This document shows positions 7,590 to 18,856 of a stretch of DNA of 52,215 nucleotides, one piece after another. The notes beneath the pieces were generated by a model. The model ran no database searches. It was not told the DNA's origin and was given only the letters and a program-made list of their open reading frames with translations. The stretch is taken from contig NZ_CAKTYH010000002.1 of NCBI RefSeq assembly GCF_934632265.1, forward strand, positions 1-52,215. The letters are read 5' to 3'. Positions within the stretch are counted from its first letter, which is position 1; each line of letters begins with the position of its first letter. The DNA is from an uncultured Senegalimassilia sp. Lineage in GTDB: Bacteria > Actinomycetota > Coriobacteriia > Coriobacteriales > Eggerthellaceae. Both the position numbers and the translations under genes were made by a program.

Positions 7590-8729
7590 ATGTGGAAAGC
7601 GGTAAAAGCGCAGATGAGCGAGCAAGAACAGCATCAGGAATCGCCTGAAAACAACGACGACGAGGGCTTCGACTTCACTCACGTGAATTCGGTTGCGCGC
7701 ATCGCCCTATACGACAACTTGCTGAGCGCGCCGCGCGTCACCGAAATCCAGCCTGCTCCCACCGGCGAATTCATCGAAAGCCTGGCAACGAACGTATACC
7801 AGCAATCGCAAGCGGCGGGCGGCACCATTCCCTACACGGTTATCCGCGAGGTTTCGGAAAACTTCATACATGCACGATTCCAGGAAGCCACGGTATCCAT
7901 CCTCGACCACGGATGCACCATCCGCTTCGCGGACCAGGGACCGGGCATCGCATGCAAAGACCGTGCGCAGCTGCCTGGATTCACCTCTGCCATCGAGCCT
8001 ATGAAAAGCTACATCCGCGGCGTAGGATCGGGGCTTCCCATCGTGAAGGAATACCTCGACTTCACGCACGGGACCATCAGCATCGAAGATAACCTCGGCA
8101 CCGGATCGGTAGTCACCATCAGCGCCAACGGCAGCAATCCGCAGCTGCCCAAGGAGTTGGAGATCGACCACGTCGAGGAGGACGAGGACGCAGAGTACTC
8201 GGAACCTTCGACGCCGCGCTATCGAATCGCCGACGAGAATCACGAACCCGCATACAATGCCCAGCCCGCATACGCTCAGCCTTCGGCTCAATATGCACCG
8301 GGATTTGCGGCCCAGCCGCCTATGCAGGCATACCAGCAGGCTCCGCAGATGGCATACGCAGCCCCGCAGCAGTTCGCGCAGCCCGGATACGCGCCGGCTG
8401 CTCAGCAGGGCTACATGCAAGCACCCGTCCAGCAACCGATGGGCTACCCCTACGGCCAGCAAATGCAGCAGCAGCAGCCGCAGATCCAGCCCGCGCCGGT
8501 GGATGCGCAGCCGATCATCGCGTCCCTGTCCCAGCGCGAAAAGGACTTCCTCGTCATCTACCTGAAAGAAGGAGTGCTAGGCGTGTCGGACGTGGTCAAA
8601 CTGACCGGAGCGGCGCAATCGAGCGTGCATAACACGCTGAAAAAGCTGGAAGGTATCGGCCTTTTGAAAATGTCCGGCAAAAAGCGCATGCTCACGAACC
8701 TGGGCATCCAGGTTGCGCAGCTGCTGTAA
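7590..8729 (+). CDS. HATPase-domain protein fused to a winged helix, beside dnaA
   Basis: The function is unknown. The 379-residue protein has a GHKL/HATPase_c-type ATP-binding fold: N-box REVSENFIHA (86-95), G1 box ADQGPGIA (114-121), G2 box RGVGSGLPIV (143-152) and GTGSVVTI (170-177). No histidine-phosphotransfer domain precedes it, so it resembles anti-sigma/SpoIIAB-type ATPases more than a sensor kinase. Residues about 190-305 are acidic, then Gln/Pro/Tyr/Met-rich low complexity. The last 65 residues form a winged helix (SDVVKLTGAAQSSVHNTLKKLEGIGLL). The ATG at 7590 overlaps a DnaA-like box; an in-frame ATG at 7614 is an alternative and neither has a strong ribosome binding site. It lies 81 bp before dnaA on the same strand, so a role in origin or dnaA control is plausible but inferred. 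Confidence 0.85.
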   Translation: MWKAVKAQMSEQEQHQESPENNDDEGFDFTHVNSVARIALYDNLLSAPRVTEIQPAPTGEFIESLATNVYQQSQAAGGTIPYTVIREVSENFIHARFQEATVSILDHGCTIRFADQGPGIACKDRAQLPGFTSAIEPMKSYIRGVGSGLPIVKEYLDFTHGTISIEDNLGTGSVVTISANGSNPQLPKELEIDHVEEDEDAEYSEPSTPRYRIADENHEPAYNAQPAYAQPSAQYAPGFAAQPPMQAYQQAPQMAYAAPQQFAQPGYAPAAQQGYMQAPVQQPMGYPYGQQMQQQQPQIQPAPVDAQPIIASLSQREKDFLVIYLKEGVLGVSDVVKLTGAAQSSVHNTLKKLEGIGLLKMSGKKRMLTNLGIQVAQLL

Positions 8730-8810
8730 AACACAGCGGCAATCAGTTTTCAACGAACCGAAACCGCGCAAGGCGAACACGCCTGAACGCGCATGATCGA
8801 AGGCCTGCTT

Positions 8811-10574
8811 ATGAACACGGAAGAAATCAATCAGCTATGGGCGGAGGTATGCAGCCGCGTCAAAAGCTACGAGGGGATCATAGGCCCTCAGGTAGACGCG
8901 CTGTTCAGCCAGCTATTTCCCCAGGCCGCAAGCGACGGGTTCATGATGCTGACCGCTAATACGGAATTCATCAAGAACTACATCGAGCGCCATTACATCG
9001 ACCACATCAAGCGCGCCCTCGAAGAGATTCGCGGGGTGCCTTTCGACGTGCTCATCGGCATCGACGAATCGCAGGCGCCCGCACCGCAAGCCGCGCCCGC
9101 ACCGGCACCCGCACCGGCTGCGGCGGCCAATCCTGCAACCGCGCCCGCACCGACCGCGGCGCCCGCGCCCACGCTGCAACCGGCAGCGCAAACCACCGCT
9201 ACGGCAGCAGCCAACCCCGCCGCACCGCAAGCTGCCGCCCCCGCAGCAACGATGCTGACAACCGAAACGCCGGCCGCGACGCCGGTCCAAACGACAGCGC
9301 AGCCCAACCCCGGCCAGCCGGCAGCCCCGGCGTCCGCCTCGGTTGCAACGCCGGCTACTGCAATGGAGCAGCAAATCACCGCCACCTCCATCGCAGCTCC
9401 CGCAAACGCACCGGAGCAGCAGGCCGCTGCGGCGCCCATCGCCAATGCCCCGCAAGAACCCGTCCCGCAGGCCATCCCGGCCGACGGCGGCGAAACCGGC
9501 CAGCCCACGCCAAACAACTCCGTCACCTCGACGCTCACGTTCGAGAACTTCGTCATCGGCGATTCGAACCGCATGGCGTACTCCATGGCCGTTTCCGTCG
9601 CCGAAACCCCGGGCAAGCCGCATCTGAACCCGCTGTTCATCTACGGAAGGTCGGGCCTAGGCAAGACGCATCTGCTCCGGGCTATCCAGAATTACATCAA
9701 CAGCAACATGCCGAACCTTCAGGTGGTCTACAAGGACTCGAACGAGCTGCTCGAGGACTACATGGACGCATCCGCGGCGCATGACACCGAGAAGTCCAGC
9801 TTCAAGAACTTCAAGATGTACTACGAGGAAGCAGACGTCCTCCTTGTCGACGACGTCCAGCAGCTGCAGGGCAAGAAGCAAACGCTCGACATCATGTTCC
9901 AGATATTCAACAAGCTGACAAGTCAAGGCAAGCAGGTGGTGCTTTCCGCCGACCGCGCGCCGAAGAACATCGACATCGACGAGCGCTACAAGACGCGCTT
10001 CAACTCCGGCGGCACGTTCGATATCCAACCACCCGAGATCGAAACCAAGCTGAGCATCGTGAAAAGCTTCATCCGCGAATACGAGGATATGGAGCAATCC
10101 GGACCCATCAACATGCCCGAGGACGTCCAGGTATGCATCGCTGAAAGCTCAGGATCGAACATCCGAGAGCTGAAAAGCGCGGTGACCAACGTCATCGTCA
10201 AGATGAAGTGCGAAGAAGGCTCGGACATCACCGTGGCCGACGTGCGCAAGCTGCTGGAAAACCACTTCTCAGGCGGTCCCAGCAAAAGGCTCACCGCAGA
10301 CGATATCCTGAAGGTGACGGAGGACTTCTTCAAGATCAGCCATGCCGATATCGTGGGCAAGAAAAGAACGCGTAACATCACCCACGCGCGACAAACCGCC
10401 ATCTACCTGTGTCGACAGCTGCTCGACATCCCTTACGGGGACATCGGGAAGAAGTTCAACAGGGATCACTCGACCATCATGTATTCGGTAGGCAACATCG
10501 AGGCGAAGATGAAGGAGAACCGCGTAGCCCGTGAGGAGATGGAAGCGCTGAGGCAGATCATTCGCGAGCTGTAG
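8811..10574 (+). CDS. dnaA: Chromosomal replication initiator DnaA
   Basis: DnaA binds 9-mer boxes at oriC, melts the origin and recruits the helicase. The product has 587 residues. Domain I is at residues 1-85. A linker of about 150 residues, almost pure Ala/Pro/Thr, follows and is unusually long. The AAA+ domain has Walker A GRSGLGKTHL (about 279) and Walker B VLLVDDVQ (about 342). Domain IV carries the DNA-binding signature with DHSTIMYS near the end. The start at 8811 has GAAGG 7 nt upstream; an in-frame ATG at 8793 lacks one. A parS site and the second origin half follow immediately. Confidence 0.96.
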   Translation: MNTEEINQLWAEVCSRVKSYEGIIGPQVDALFSQLFPQAASDGFMMLTANTEFIKNYIERHYIDHIKRALEEIRGVPFDVLIGIDESQAPAPQAAPAPAPAPAAAANPATAPAPTAAPAPTLQPAAQTTATAAANPAAPQAAAPAATMLTTETPAATPVQTTAQPNPGQPAAPASASVATPATAMEQQITATSIAAPANAPEQQAAAAPIANAPQEPVPQAIPADGGETGQPTPNNSVTSTLTFENFVIGDSNRMAYSMAVSVAETPGKPHLNPLFIYGRSGLGKTHLLRAIQNYINSNMPNLQVVYKDSNELLEDYMDASAAHDTEKSSFKNFKMYYEEADVLLVDDVQQLQGKKQTLDIMFQIFNKLTSQGKQVVLSADRAPKNIDIDERYKTRFNSGGTFDIQPPEIETKLSIVKSFIREYEDMEQSGPINMPEDVQVCIAESSGSNIRELKSAVTNVIVKMKCEEGSDITVADVRKLLENHFSGGPSKRLTADDILKVTEDFFKISHADIVGKKRTRNITHARQTAIYLCRQLLDIPYGDIGKKFNRDHSTIMYSVGNIEAKMKENRVAREEMEALRQIIREL

Positions 10575-10939
10575 CATGCCGCCATCAAGCAGATTCCCAA
10601 TGTTTCACGTGAAACACCCCCGATGAACAGGCGTTTTAAAGGAGTTGGGGAAACATGGGGATAAACAACGCAAAACATGGCGAAAACCATCGAGTTCAAG
10701 GGGAAAGATAATGTAGTCAATAATCATGGTGGATTATGAGAACAAGCAACCCACATTCAAGGTTGAATTACTTTTCAAGCATGACATGGGGTTTTGCGAG
10801 TTCTCAACATTTCCACCGCGTTTATTATTACTACTATTCAAAAACCTATTATTAAAAGAAAAGCATTGAAGATAAATAACAACGCTGCATGAACCATCTA
10901 TCATGAAGCAACGTCTTACATAAAAGGAAAGAGGAGCCA
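10575..10939 (+). other. oriC right half: parS, DnaA-trio-like tract, probable unwinding region
   Basis: This 365-bp gap between dnaA and dnaN holds parS 3 (10601-10616) and a strongly AT-rich stretch (10805-10885). ATTTCCACC (10809-10817), a 7/9 match to the local DnaA box, is followed by GCG and then by TTTATTATTACTACTATTC (10821-10839). Read on the lower strand this is a series of 3'-AAT/GAT triplets, the pattern described as DnaA-trios in Bacillus subtilis, where DnaA loads onto single-stranded DNA. The box, GC spacer, trio order also matches. No gene is seen. The assignment as the unwinding site is inferred. Confidence 0.6.
10601..10616. promoter_or_regulatory. parS: parS site 3
   Basis: Exact TGTTTCACGTGAAACA palindrome 26 bp after the dnaA stop, inside the origin region. 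Confidence 0.95.
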
Positions 10940-12040
10940 GTGAAATTCAGCATCAACCAATCGGAACTGCAGGATGCGCTTGCCGTTGTGCTCAAAGGCA
11001 TTGCCACCCGTTCCACGCTGCCCATTCTTTCGGGTATCTACCTTGATGCCCATGACGACAACCTGACGCTGCAGGCAACCGACTTGGAGCTGTCCATTCA
11101 ATTCACCATCCCTGCGTTGGTGGAAGAGGAGGGCCGCTCGGTATTCCCCGGCAAGCTGTTCTTCGATATCGTGAAGAACCTGCCCGATGCCGCCGTGCAT
11201 GTTGAGACGGGCGAGGATTCCGCCGTCATCACGTGTGACGCCTCCTCGTTCTCCATCAAGACGCTGGATGCCGAGGATTTCCCGGGATTCCCTCATGTTG
11301 ATACGCAGCAGGCCATCTCCATCCCGTTCTCTCAGTTCTCATCCATGGTCAAGCGCGTGGCTCGCGTGGTATCCAAGGATGAGAGCCGCGCCATCCTCAC
11401 GGGCGTGCTGATCACGTTCGAGGGCGAAACGCTCAAGATGGTTGCAACCGACTCTTATCGCCTTGCCATCACCGAGGCGCAGCTCGGCGAGCCCGCGGCC
11501 GAGGGCTTCCAGGCCGTTATCTCCGGTTCCTTCCTGCAGGAGCTTGCTTCCCTGACGCGTACGGACGACCCGTTGACCATCGCCTTGGCTGAGAACCAGA
11601 TCGTGGTCACCTATCACGACACCGTGTTCATCAACCGCCGTATCGAGGGCAATTTCCCGAACTACCGTCAGCTGCTGCCCGATTCCTATGCGACGCGCGT
11701 GCGCCTTAACGTGAGCCACCTTGTTTCCGGCGTGAAGCGTACTTCGATCCTGGGTCAGCAAAGCTCGCCGGTGAAGTTCGCCATCGACGTGGAAAGCCAG
11801 ACCGTGCAGCTTTCGGCAGCCGCTCAAGATGTGGGCAGCGCTCAGGAGACGCTGGCATGCCAGGGCGAGGGCGAAAACGTCGAGATCGCCTTCAACTACG
11901 CATACGTGCTCGATGGCTTGGGCTCGGTGAACACCGACGACGTGTTCCTGGAGGTCCAGTCCGGTATGAAGCCGGGCATCTTCAAGGCAGGCGAAGGCGA
12001 GAACTTCCTGTACCTGGTCATGCCTGTGCGCATCTCCTAG
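10940..12040 (+). CDS. dnaN: DNA polymerase III beta subunit (sliding clamp)
   Basis: DnaN is the ring-shaped processivity clamp that tethers DNA polymerase III and other proteins to DNA. The 366 residues cover the three clamp domains and end with the typical YLVMPVRIS. Internal signatures such as RSTLPILSGIYL, DSYRLAI and NRRIEGNFPNYRQLLP are present. The start is GTG with GAGGAG 5 nt upstream. recF follows after 15 bp, so dnaN-recF-dciA form one unit separate from dnaA. Confidence 0.97.
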   Translation: MKFSINQSELQDALAVVLKGIATRSTLPILSGIYLDAHDDNLTLQATDLELSIQFTIPALVEEEGRSVFPGKLFFDIVKNLPDAAVHVETGEDSAVITCDASSFSIKTLDAEDFPGFPHVDTQQAISIPFSQFSSMVKRVARVVSKDESRAILTGVLITFEGETLKMVATDSYRLAITEAQLGEPAAEGFQAVISGSFLQELASLTRTDDPLTIALAENQIVVTYHDTVFINRRIEGNFPNYRQLLPDSYATRVRLNVSHLVSGVKRTSILGQQSSPVKFAIDVESQTVQLSAAAQDVGSAQETLACQGEGENVEIAFNYAYVLDGLGSVNTDDVFLEVQSGMKPGIFKAGEGENFLYLVMPVRIS

Positions 12041-12055
12041 CAACGAAGGCGTTGC

Positions 12056-13180
12056 ATGAGCCTTCGTATCAAAGACGTTGCGATCGATGATTTTCGCAGC
12101 TATGAGCATTTCCGTTTGAACGATATCGGGCCCTTGACCGTATTGGTGGGGCCCAATGCCGTCGGCAAGACCAACGTCGTTGAGGGAATCCAGCTGCTGA
12201 CAGCGCAAACGTCGTTCAGAAACCCCACTGGGGTGCAGCTTGTGCGCGACGGCGCCGCCTTTGCCCGCTTGCGCGCAACCGTCGCGGATGAGAACCGGTT
12301 GCTGGAGTTAGGGCTGACCATCGAGGAAGGCAAACGTCGGTTCACCCTTAACGGCAAGCAGAAGCGGACGGCGGATTTGAAGGGCGTCATCCCCTCGGTC
12401 ACGTTCACTCCCGACGACCTGAACCTCGCAAAGGGGTCGGGCACTACGCGCCGCAACGCGCTCGATGCCGTGGGGTCGCAGCTCTCGCGCAATCATTATC
12501 TGATCCGTCGAGACTATGACAAGGTGCTGCGCCATAAGAACTCGTTGCTGAAAGACGAGGCGTCGCCGCTTTTGTTGGAAAGCTTGAACGACCTGATGGT
12601 CACCTGCGGCGCCCAGCTGGTGTGCTACCGCGCGGCCTTGTTCGGGAAGCTGGCGGCATCCATGGCAAGCTATTACGCCGAGATCGTGGGGAACAGGGAA
12701 AAGCTGTCGGCCCGCTATGCGCCGTCGTGGCTTGCGGAGGGCGAATGGCTTGATGCCGGCGAAACGCTCGATCGCGACGAGGTTCGCGAGCGCTTCGCCG
12801 CTGCGCTTGCGTCCTCGATGGCGCAGGAGCGCGCCAGGCATCGCGCATTGGCGGGACCTCACTCCGACCGCATCGAGTTCTTCGTCGAAGGCCGTCCAGT
12901 GGGCGTTTACGGAAGCCAGGGGCAGCAGCGCTCGGCGGTGCTCGCCTTCAAGCTGGCCGAGGTAACGCTTATCTGCGATCTTCTGGGCCAGCAACCGGTG
13001 CTGCTGCTCGACGATGTGATGAGCGAGCTCGATGAGCAGCGCCGACGCGCGCTGGTGAAGTTCGTCTCAGGGGATATCCAAACGTTCATAACCACGGCGA
13101 ACCTGGCGTATTTCGACGAGGATCTGCTCGCCGCGGCGCGCGTCGTGCGCTTGCCTCTTGAGCGGAAGGAAGGTGAATGA
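12056..13180 (+). CDS. recF: DNA replication and repair protein RecF
   Basis: RecF is an SMC-like ATPase that loads RecA at gaps together with RecO and RecR. Walker A is GPNAVGKTN (residues 32-40); the signature region is GSQGQQRSAVLAFKLAE and Walker B is VLLLDDVMSELD. The length of 374 residues is standard. The stop overlaps the start of the next gene as ATGA, indicating translational coupling. Confidence 0.96.
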   Translation: MSLRIKDVAIDDFRSYEHFRLNDIGPLTVLVGPNAVGKTNVVEGIQLLTAQTSFRNPTGVQLVRDGAAFARLRATVADENRLLELGLTIEEGKRRFTLNGKQKRTADLKGVIPSVTFTPDDLNLAKGSGTTRRNALDAVGSQLSRNHYLIRRDYDKVLRHKNSLLKDEASPLLLESLNDLMVTCGAQLVCYRAALFGKLAASMASYYAEIVGNREKLSARYAPSWLAEGEWLDAGETLDRDEVRERFAAALASSMAQERARHRALAGPHSDRIEFFVEGRPVGVYGSQGQQRSAVLAFKLAEVTLICDLLGQQPVLLLDDVMSELDEQRRRALVKFVSGDIQTFITTANLAYFDEDLLAAARVVRLPLERKEGE

Positions 13181-13767
13181 TGGCCGATCTTGGCAGCGGG
13201 CTGCAGCAATTGCTGCGAAACCTTGGCGCCGCCGGCGCCCAAGCCGCGCGTTCCCAACGCGTTGCAGAGGTGCACGTGCGTTGGAAAAACGCGGTGGAGG
13301 CCGTCTATCGCGATTCCGCGCCGCTCGTGCTCGATCATACCAACGGCATCTACATCATGAAGCCCGAGCAAGCCAACGACCCTATGGCCGCGCGCGTGCC
13401 CGCGGGCAAAACCTTGCTCGTGGTGTATTGCGATGACGCCATGATCCGCTCGGATATCGATGCCCGCCAAGAGATGCTGAAGATCCGCCTCAACGAGCAG
13501 GGCGAGCATGTGGCCCTGTTCTCCATCAAGCCTGCCCGCTTCGATATGAAGGCCCGCCACCCGTTTCGCGAAGAGGCCGCGCGCGCCGCGCAGCAGGCGG
13601 CCCAGGCCTCGCGCACCCCGGAGCCGCTTATCAGCTCCGAGGCCGCGGCCCGCTTGCGCGAGCAGGCCGCCGGCGTTGAGGACAGGCGCCTCAGGGAATC
13701 CATCCTGAAAGCCTTGGAGGCAAGTGAAAAGCCAGGGCGCTCAAAAAACGGCAAAAGTGGTCTGTAA
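13177..13767 (+). CDS. DUF721/DciA-like protein (probable helicase-loading factor)
   Basis: DUF721 proteins between recF and gyrB are characteristic of Actinobacteria, and the family includes DciA, the ancestral loader of the DnaB helicase in bacteria without DnaC/DnaI. The domain occupies about residues 20-120, with WKNAV near the N-terminus and the conserved LLVVYCDDAMIRSDIDARQEML strand-helix block. Residues 130-196 are an Ala/Arg-rich, probably disordered tail. It overlaps recF by 4 nt. dnaB lies elsewhere in this window (28.7 kb) and no DnaC/DnaI homologue is seen here. The family call is made from sequence pattern and position; function is inferred. Confidence 0.8.
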   Translation: MMADLGSGLQQLLRNLGAAGAQAARSQRVAEVHVRWKNAVEAVYRDSAPLVLDHTNGIYIMKPEQANDPMAARVPAGKTLLVVYCDDAMIRSDIDARQEMLKIRLNEQGEHVALFSIKPARFDMKARHPFREEAARAAQQAAQASRTPEPLISSEAAARLREQAAGVEDRRLRESILKALEASEKPGRSKNGKSGL

Positions 13768-13894
13768 ATCGAAAATCATGCCTTAGAAGGCATCTGAAGG
13801 CCTGTAAAGGCCGTGGAGAGCCCCGGTGCCAAGACGCGTTGTGGTAGTATTACTAGGTTCCAGAACCATCCGGAATCGAAACATTCAATACTAG

Positions 13895-15868
<1,974 letters not shown>

Positions 15869-15877
15869 GAGAGTTGA

Positions 15878-18598
15878 ATGGCAGATAACACTGACAACCG
15901 CGATGGTCAGGGCGGCGAGGAGCTTCCCGACGACCTGAAGCGCTTGGTCGATGCCGCCGAGGAAGATGCGGCCGACGCCGGCGAGCAGGACGAGCCCGGC
16001 CACACGGTGACGTCGGGTCCGGTGTCCGAAGAGGACAAGGCCCGTTCGCTTATCGATATGTCCACCATCGCCAACCCCCACGGCTCCATCATCGAGGATG
16101 CCAACGGCGGCGAGGGCACCACGGTCCGCGCGGCGTATCTGGGCAAGGAAATGGCTTCGTCGTTCCTGGAATACTCCATGAGCGTCATCGTCAGCCGCGC
16201 CCTGCCCGATGTGCGCGACGGCTTGAAGCCGGTTCATCGCCGCATCCTGTACGCCATGAACGAGTCCGGCTATACGCCGAACCGCCCGCATATGAAGTCG
16301 GCCCGTACCGTCGGCGACGTTATCGGCAAGTATCACCCGCACGGTGACTCTGCCGTCTACGACGCAATGGTGCGCTTGGCCCAGCCGTTCAGCATGCGCG
16401 TGCCGCTGATCGACGGCCACGGCAACTTCGGCTCCATCGACGGCGACTCGGCCGCAGCAATGCGTTACACCGAGGCGCGCCTGGGCAAGGCCGCCATGGA
16501 GCTTTTGCGCGACCTCGACAAGGAAACGGTCGACTTCCAGCCCAACTACGATGAAAGCTTGGAGGAGCCCACGGTCCTGCCCGCGCGCTTCCCCAGCTTG
16601 CTGGTCAACGGCTCCAACGGTATCGCCGTCGGCATGGCCACCAACATCCCGCCGCATAACCTGGGCGAGACCATCGATGCCACGTGCATGATGCTCGACA
16701 ACCCCGAGGTCTCCACCGCCGAGCTCATGACGGCCCTTCCCGGCCCGGATTTCCCGACCGGCGGCATCATCATGGGCAAGAAGGGCATCCTGGATGCCTA
16801 TGAGACGGGTCGCGGCAGCCTCACCGTGCGCGCGAAGTGCAAGATCGAAGAGGGCAAGAACGGCAAAAGCTCCATCGTGGTCACGGAGATCCCGTACCAG
16901 GTGAACCGTCAGCGCCTGCTCGAGAAGCTCGGCGAGCTGGTTCGCGAGAAGAAGCTTCCCGAGATCTCGAACATCCACGACGGCGCCGACCGCCACGGCA
17001 TCGACATCATCATCGAGCTGAAGAAGGACGCCATCCCGCAGGTGGTGCTCAATAAGCTGTACAAGCACACGCAGCTGCAGGTTGGCTTCGGCGTCATCAT
17101 GCTGGCGCTCGTCGATGGCGTGCCCCGCGTGCTCTCTCTGAAAGAGACGCTGCACTACTACATCGCCCACCAGGAAGACGTCATCGTGCGTCGTACGCGC
17201 TACGAGCTCTCGAAAGCCGAGGAGCGCGCCCATATCCTGGAAGGCTATGTGGTTGCCCTCGACCACATCGATGAGGTCATCAGCATCATCCGCTCCTCGC
17301 AAACCGACAAGGAGGCGGCGGCTCGCCTGACCGAGCGCTTCGGCCTGACCGACAAGCAGACCACCGCCATCCTGGAGATGCGCCTGCGCCGTCTGACCGG
17401 CTTGGAGCGCGAAAAGATCGAGTCCGAGTTGGAAGAGCTGCGCGAGAAGATCGCGTACTACAACCGCGTGCTCTCCGACCCTCAGCTGGTGCGCGACATC
17501 ATCAAGGAGGAGCTGCAGGAGATCAAGAAGAAGTTCGCCACTCCTCGCAAAACGCAGCTCTCCGATGCTGCCAAGGACCTGGACGTCGAAGACCTCATCG
17601 CCGAGGAGAGCATGGTGGTCACGGTCACGAAGGCCGGCTACGTCAAGCGCCTGCCCGTTGCCACGTACCGTCAGCAGAAGCGCGGCGGCAAGGGCATGCA
17701 GGCGGTGAACCTGAAGGACAACGACTACGTCGAGCATCTGTTCGTCGCTTCCACGCACTCCTTCATGCTGTTCTTCTCCACGAAGGGAAAGGTATACCGC
17801 CTGAAGGTTTACGAGCTGCCCGAGGCGTCCCGCCACGCGCGCGGCACGGCCATCGTGAACCTGTTGCCGCTTGAGAAGGGCGAGACCATCAGCGCGGTCA
17901 TCGCGACGAAGGACTTCCCGACTGACGAATACCTCATGTTCGCTACCGAGCACGGCATGGTGAAGAAGACGTCCATGGAGCAGTACGACCGTACGCGCCG
18001 CGACGGCCTTATCGCCATCAACCTCAAAGACGGCGACCGCCTTATCAGCGTGCGCCGCGTGGCTCAGGGCGAGAACGTCATCATGGTGTCGTCGGCCGGC
18101 AAAGCCATCATGTGGCCCGAGGATGAAGTGCGTGCCATGGGCCGCGGCACCATGGGCGTGCGCGGCATGAACGCGCCGGCCGATGCCAAGGTGCTCGGTA
18201 TGGAGATCGCGCGCCCCGATACCGACCTCTTCGTCATCACCGAGAAGGGCTACGGCAAGCGCACGCCCATCTCCGAGTACCCGTCGCACCATCGCGGAGG
18301 CCAAGGCGTCTTCACCATCACCATGACGGAGAAGAAGGGCTTGTTGGCTGCCATGAAGATCGTCGGTGCCGACGACGAGATCATGATTATGTCCGAGGAG
18401 GGCGTCGTGGTACGCACTCCCGTCGAGGGCATCTCCGAGCTCGGCCGCTCCACGCAGGGCGTCCGCGTCATGAACGTGGCCGAAGAAGACCGTGTGACCG
18501 CGGTTGCGATCGCTGCGCATGGCAAGAAGAAGAGCGCCGCAAACGCCGATGGCACTGAAGAGCTGGATGAGTCGTCCATCGACGCGATGGAAGAGTAG
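15878..18598 (+). CDS. gyrA: DNA gyrase subunit A
   Basis: GyrA cleaves and rejoins DNA through an active-site tyrosine, seen here as Y197 in [10 protein letters not shown]. The breakage-reunion core starts at about residue 90 ([24 protein letters not shown]). The C-terminal beta-pinwheel carries the GyrA box QKRGGKG near residue 605, which separates gyrase from topoisomerase IV. The protein is 906 residues. About 70 acidic residues precede the usual start of the family, an unusual extension. A ribosome binding site (GGAGAG) lies 5-6 nt before the ATG. A terminator follows 26 bp after the stop. Confidence 0.97.
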   Translation: MADNTDNRDGQGGEELPDDLKRLVDAAEEDAADAGEQDEPGHTVTSGPVSEEDKARSLIDMSTIANPHGSIIEDANGGEGTTVRAAYLGKEMASSFLEYSMSVIVSRALPDVRDGLKPVHRRILYAMNESGYTPNRPHMKSARTVGDVIGKYHPHGDSAVYDAMVRLAQPFSMRVPLIDGHGNFGSIDGDSAAAMRYTEARLGKAAMELLRDLDKETVDFQPNYDESLEEPTVLPARFPSLLVNGSNGIAVGMATNIPPHNLGETIDATCMMLDNPEVSTAELMTALPGPDFPTGGIIMGKKGILDAYETGRGSLTVRAKCKIEEGKNGKSSIVVTEIPYQVNRQRLLEKLGELVREKKLPEISNIHDGADRHGIDIIIELKKDAIPQVVLNKLYKHTQLQVGFGVIMLALVDGVPRVLSLKETLHYYIAHQEDVIVRRTRYELSKAEERAHILEGYVVALDHIDEVISIIRSSQTDKEAAARLTERFGLTDKQTTAILEMRLRRLTGLEREKIESELEELREKIAYYNRVLSDPQLVRDIIKEELQEIKKKFATPRKTQLSDAAKDLDVEDLIAEESMVVTVTKAGYVKRLPVATYRQQKRGGKGMQAVNLKDNDYVEHLFVASTHSFMLFFSTKGKVYRLKVYELPEASRHARGTAIVNLLPLEKGETISAVIATKDFPTDEYLMFATEHGMVKKTSMEQYDRTRRDGLIAINLKDGDRLISVRRVAQGENVIMVSSAGKAIMWPEDEVRAMGRGTMGVRGMNAPADAKVLGMEIARPDTDLFVITEKGYGKRTPISEYPSHHRGGQGVFTITMTEKKGLLAAMKIVGADDEIMIMSEEGVVVRTPVEGISELGRSTQGVRVMNVAEEDRVTAVAIAAHGKKKSAANADGTEELDESSIDAMEE

Positions 18599-18624
18599 CC
18601 AGCTTCCGGCATGTATGAACGATT

Positions 18625-18656
18625 AAGAAAGCCGCTCCGTAAGGGGCGGCTTTCTT
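18625..18656 (+). terminator. gyrBA terminator
   Basis: AAGAAAGCCGC and CC pair with GG and GCGGCTTTCTT around a GTAA loop (14-bp stem with one G-T). Confidence 0.85.
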
Positions 18657-18691
18657 GCTGTATGGGCATGTTGCGGTACGGCAGCATGAGA

Positions 18692-18707
18692 TGTTTCACG
18701 TGAAACA
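18692..18707. promoter_or_regulatory. parS: parS site 4 (extended to 24 bp)
   Basis: Exact parS 16-mer extended by GAGA/TCTC to a perfect 24-bp palindrome (18688-18711), in the gap after gyrA. Confidence 0.95.
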
Positions 18708-18856
18708 TCTCAATAGGGAAAGGTGAGGTTGGGTTGGCTGACCGCGGGGCGTGGCCCTGCGGGTATGGTAATCAGCTCAGTGCTACAGGGAAGAGTGCGG
18801 TTGAGCTGGTCGATCACGTGGCGTGTTGGTCTGCGGATACGGCGGTCGCTGCAGTG

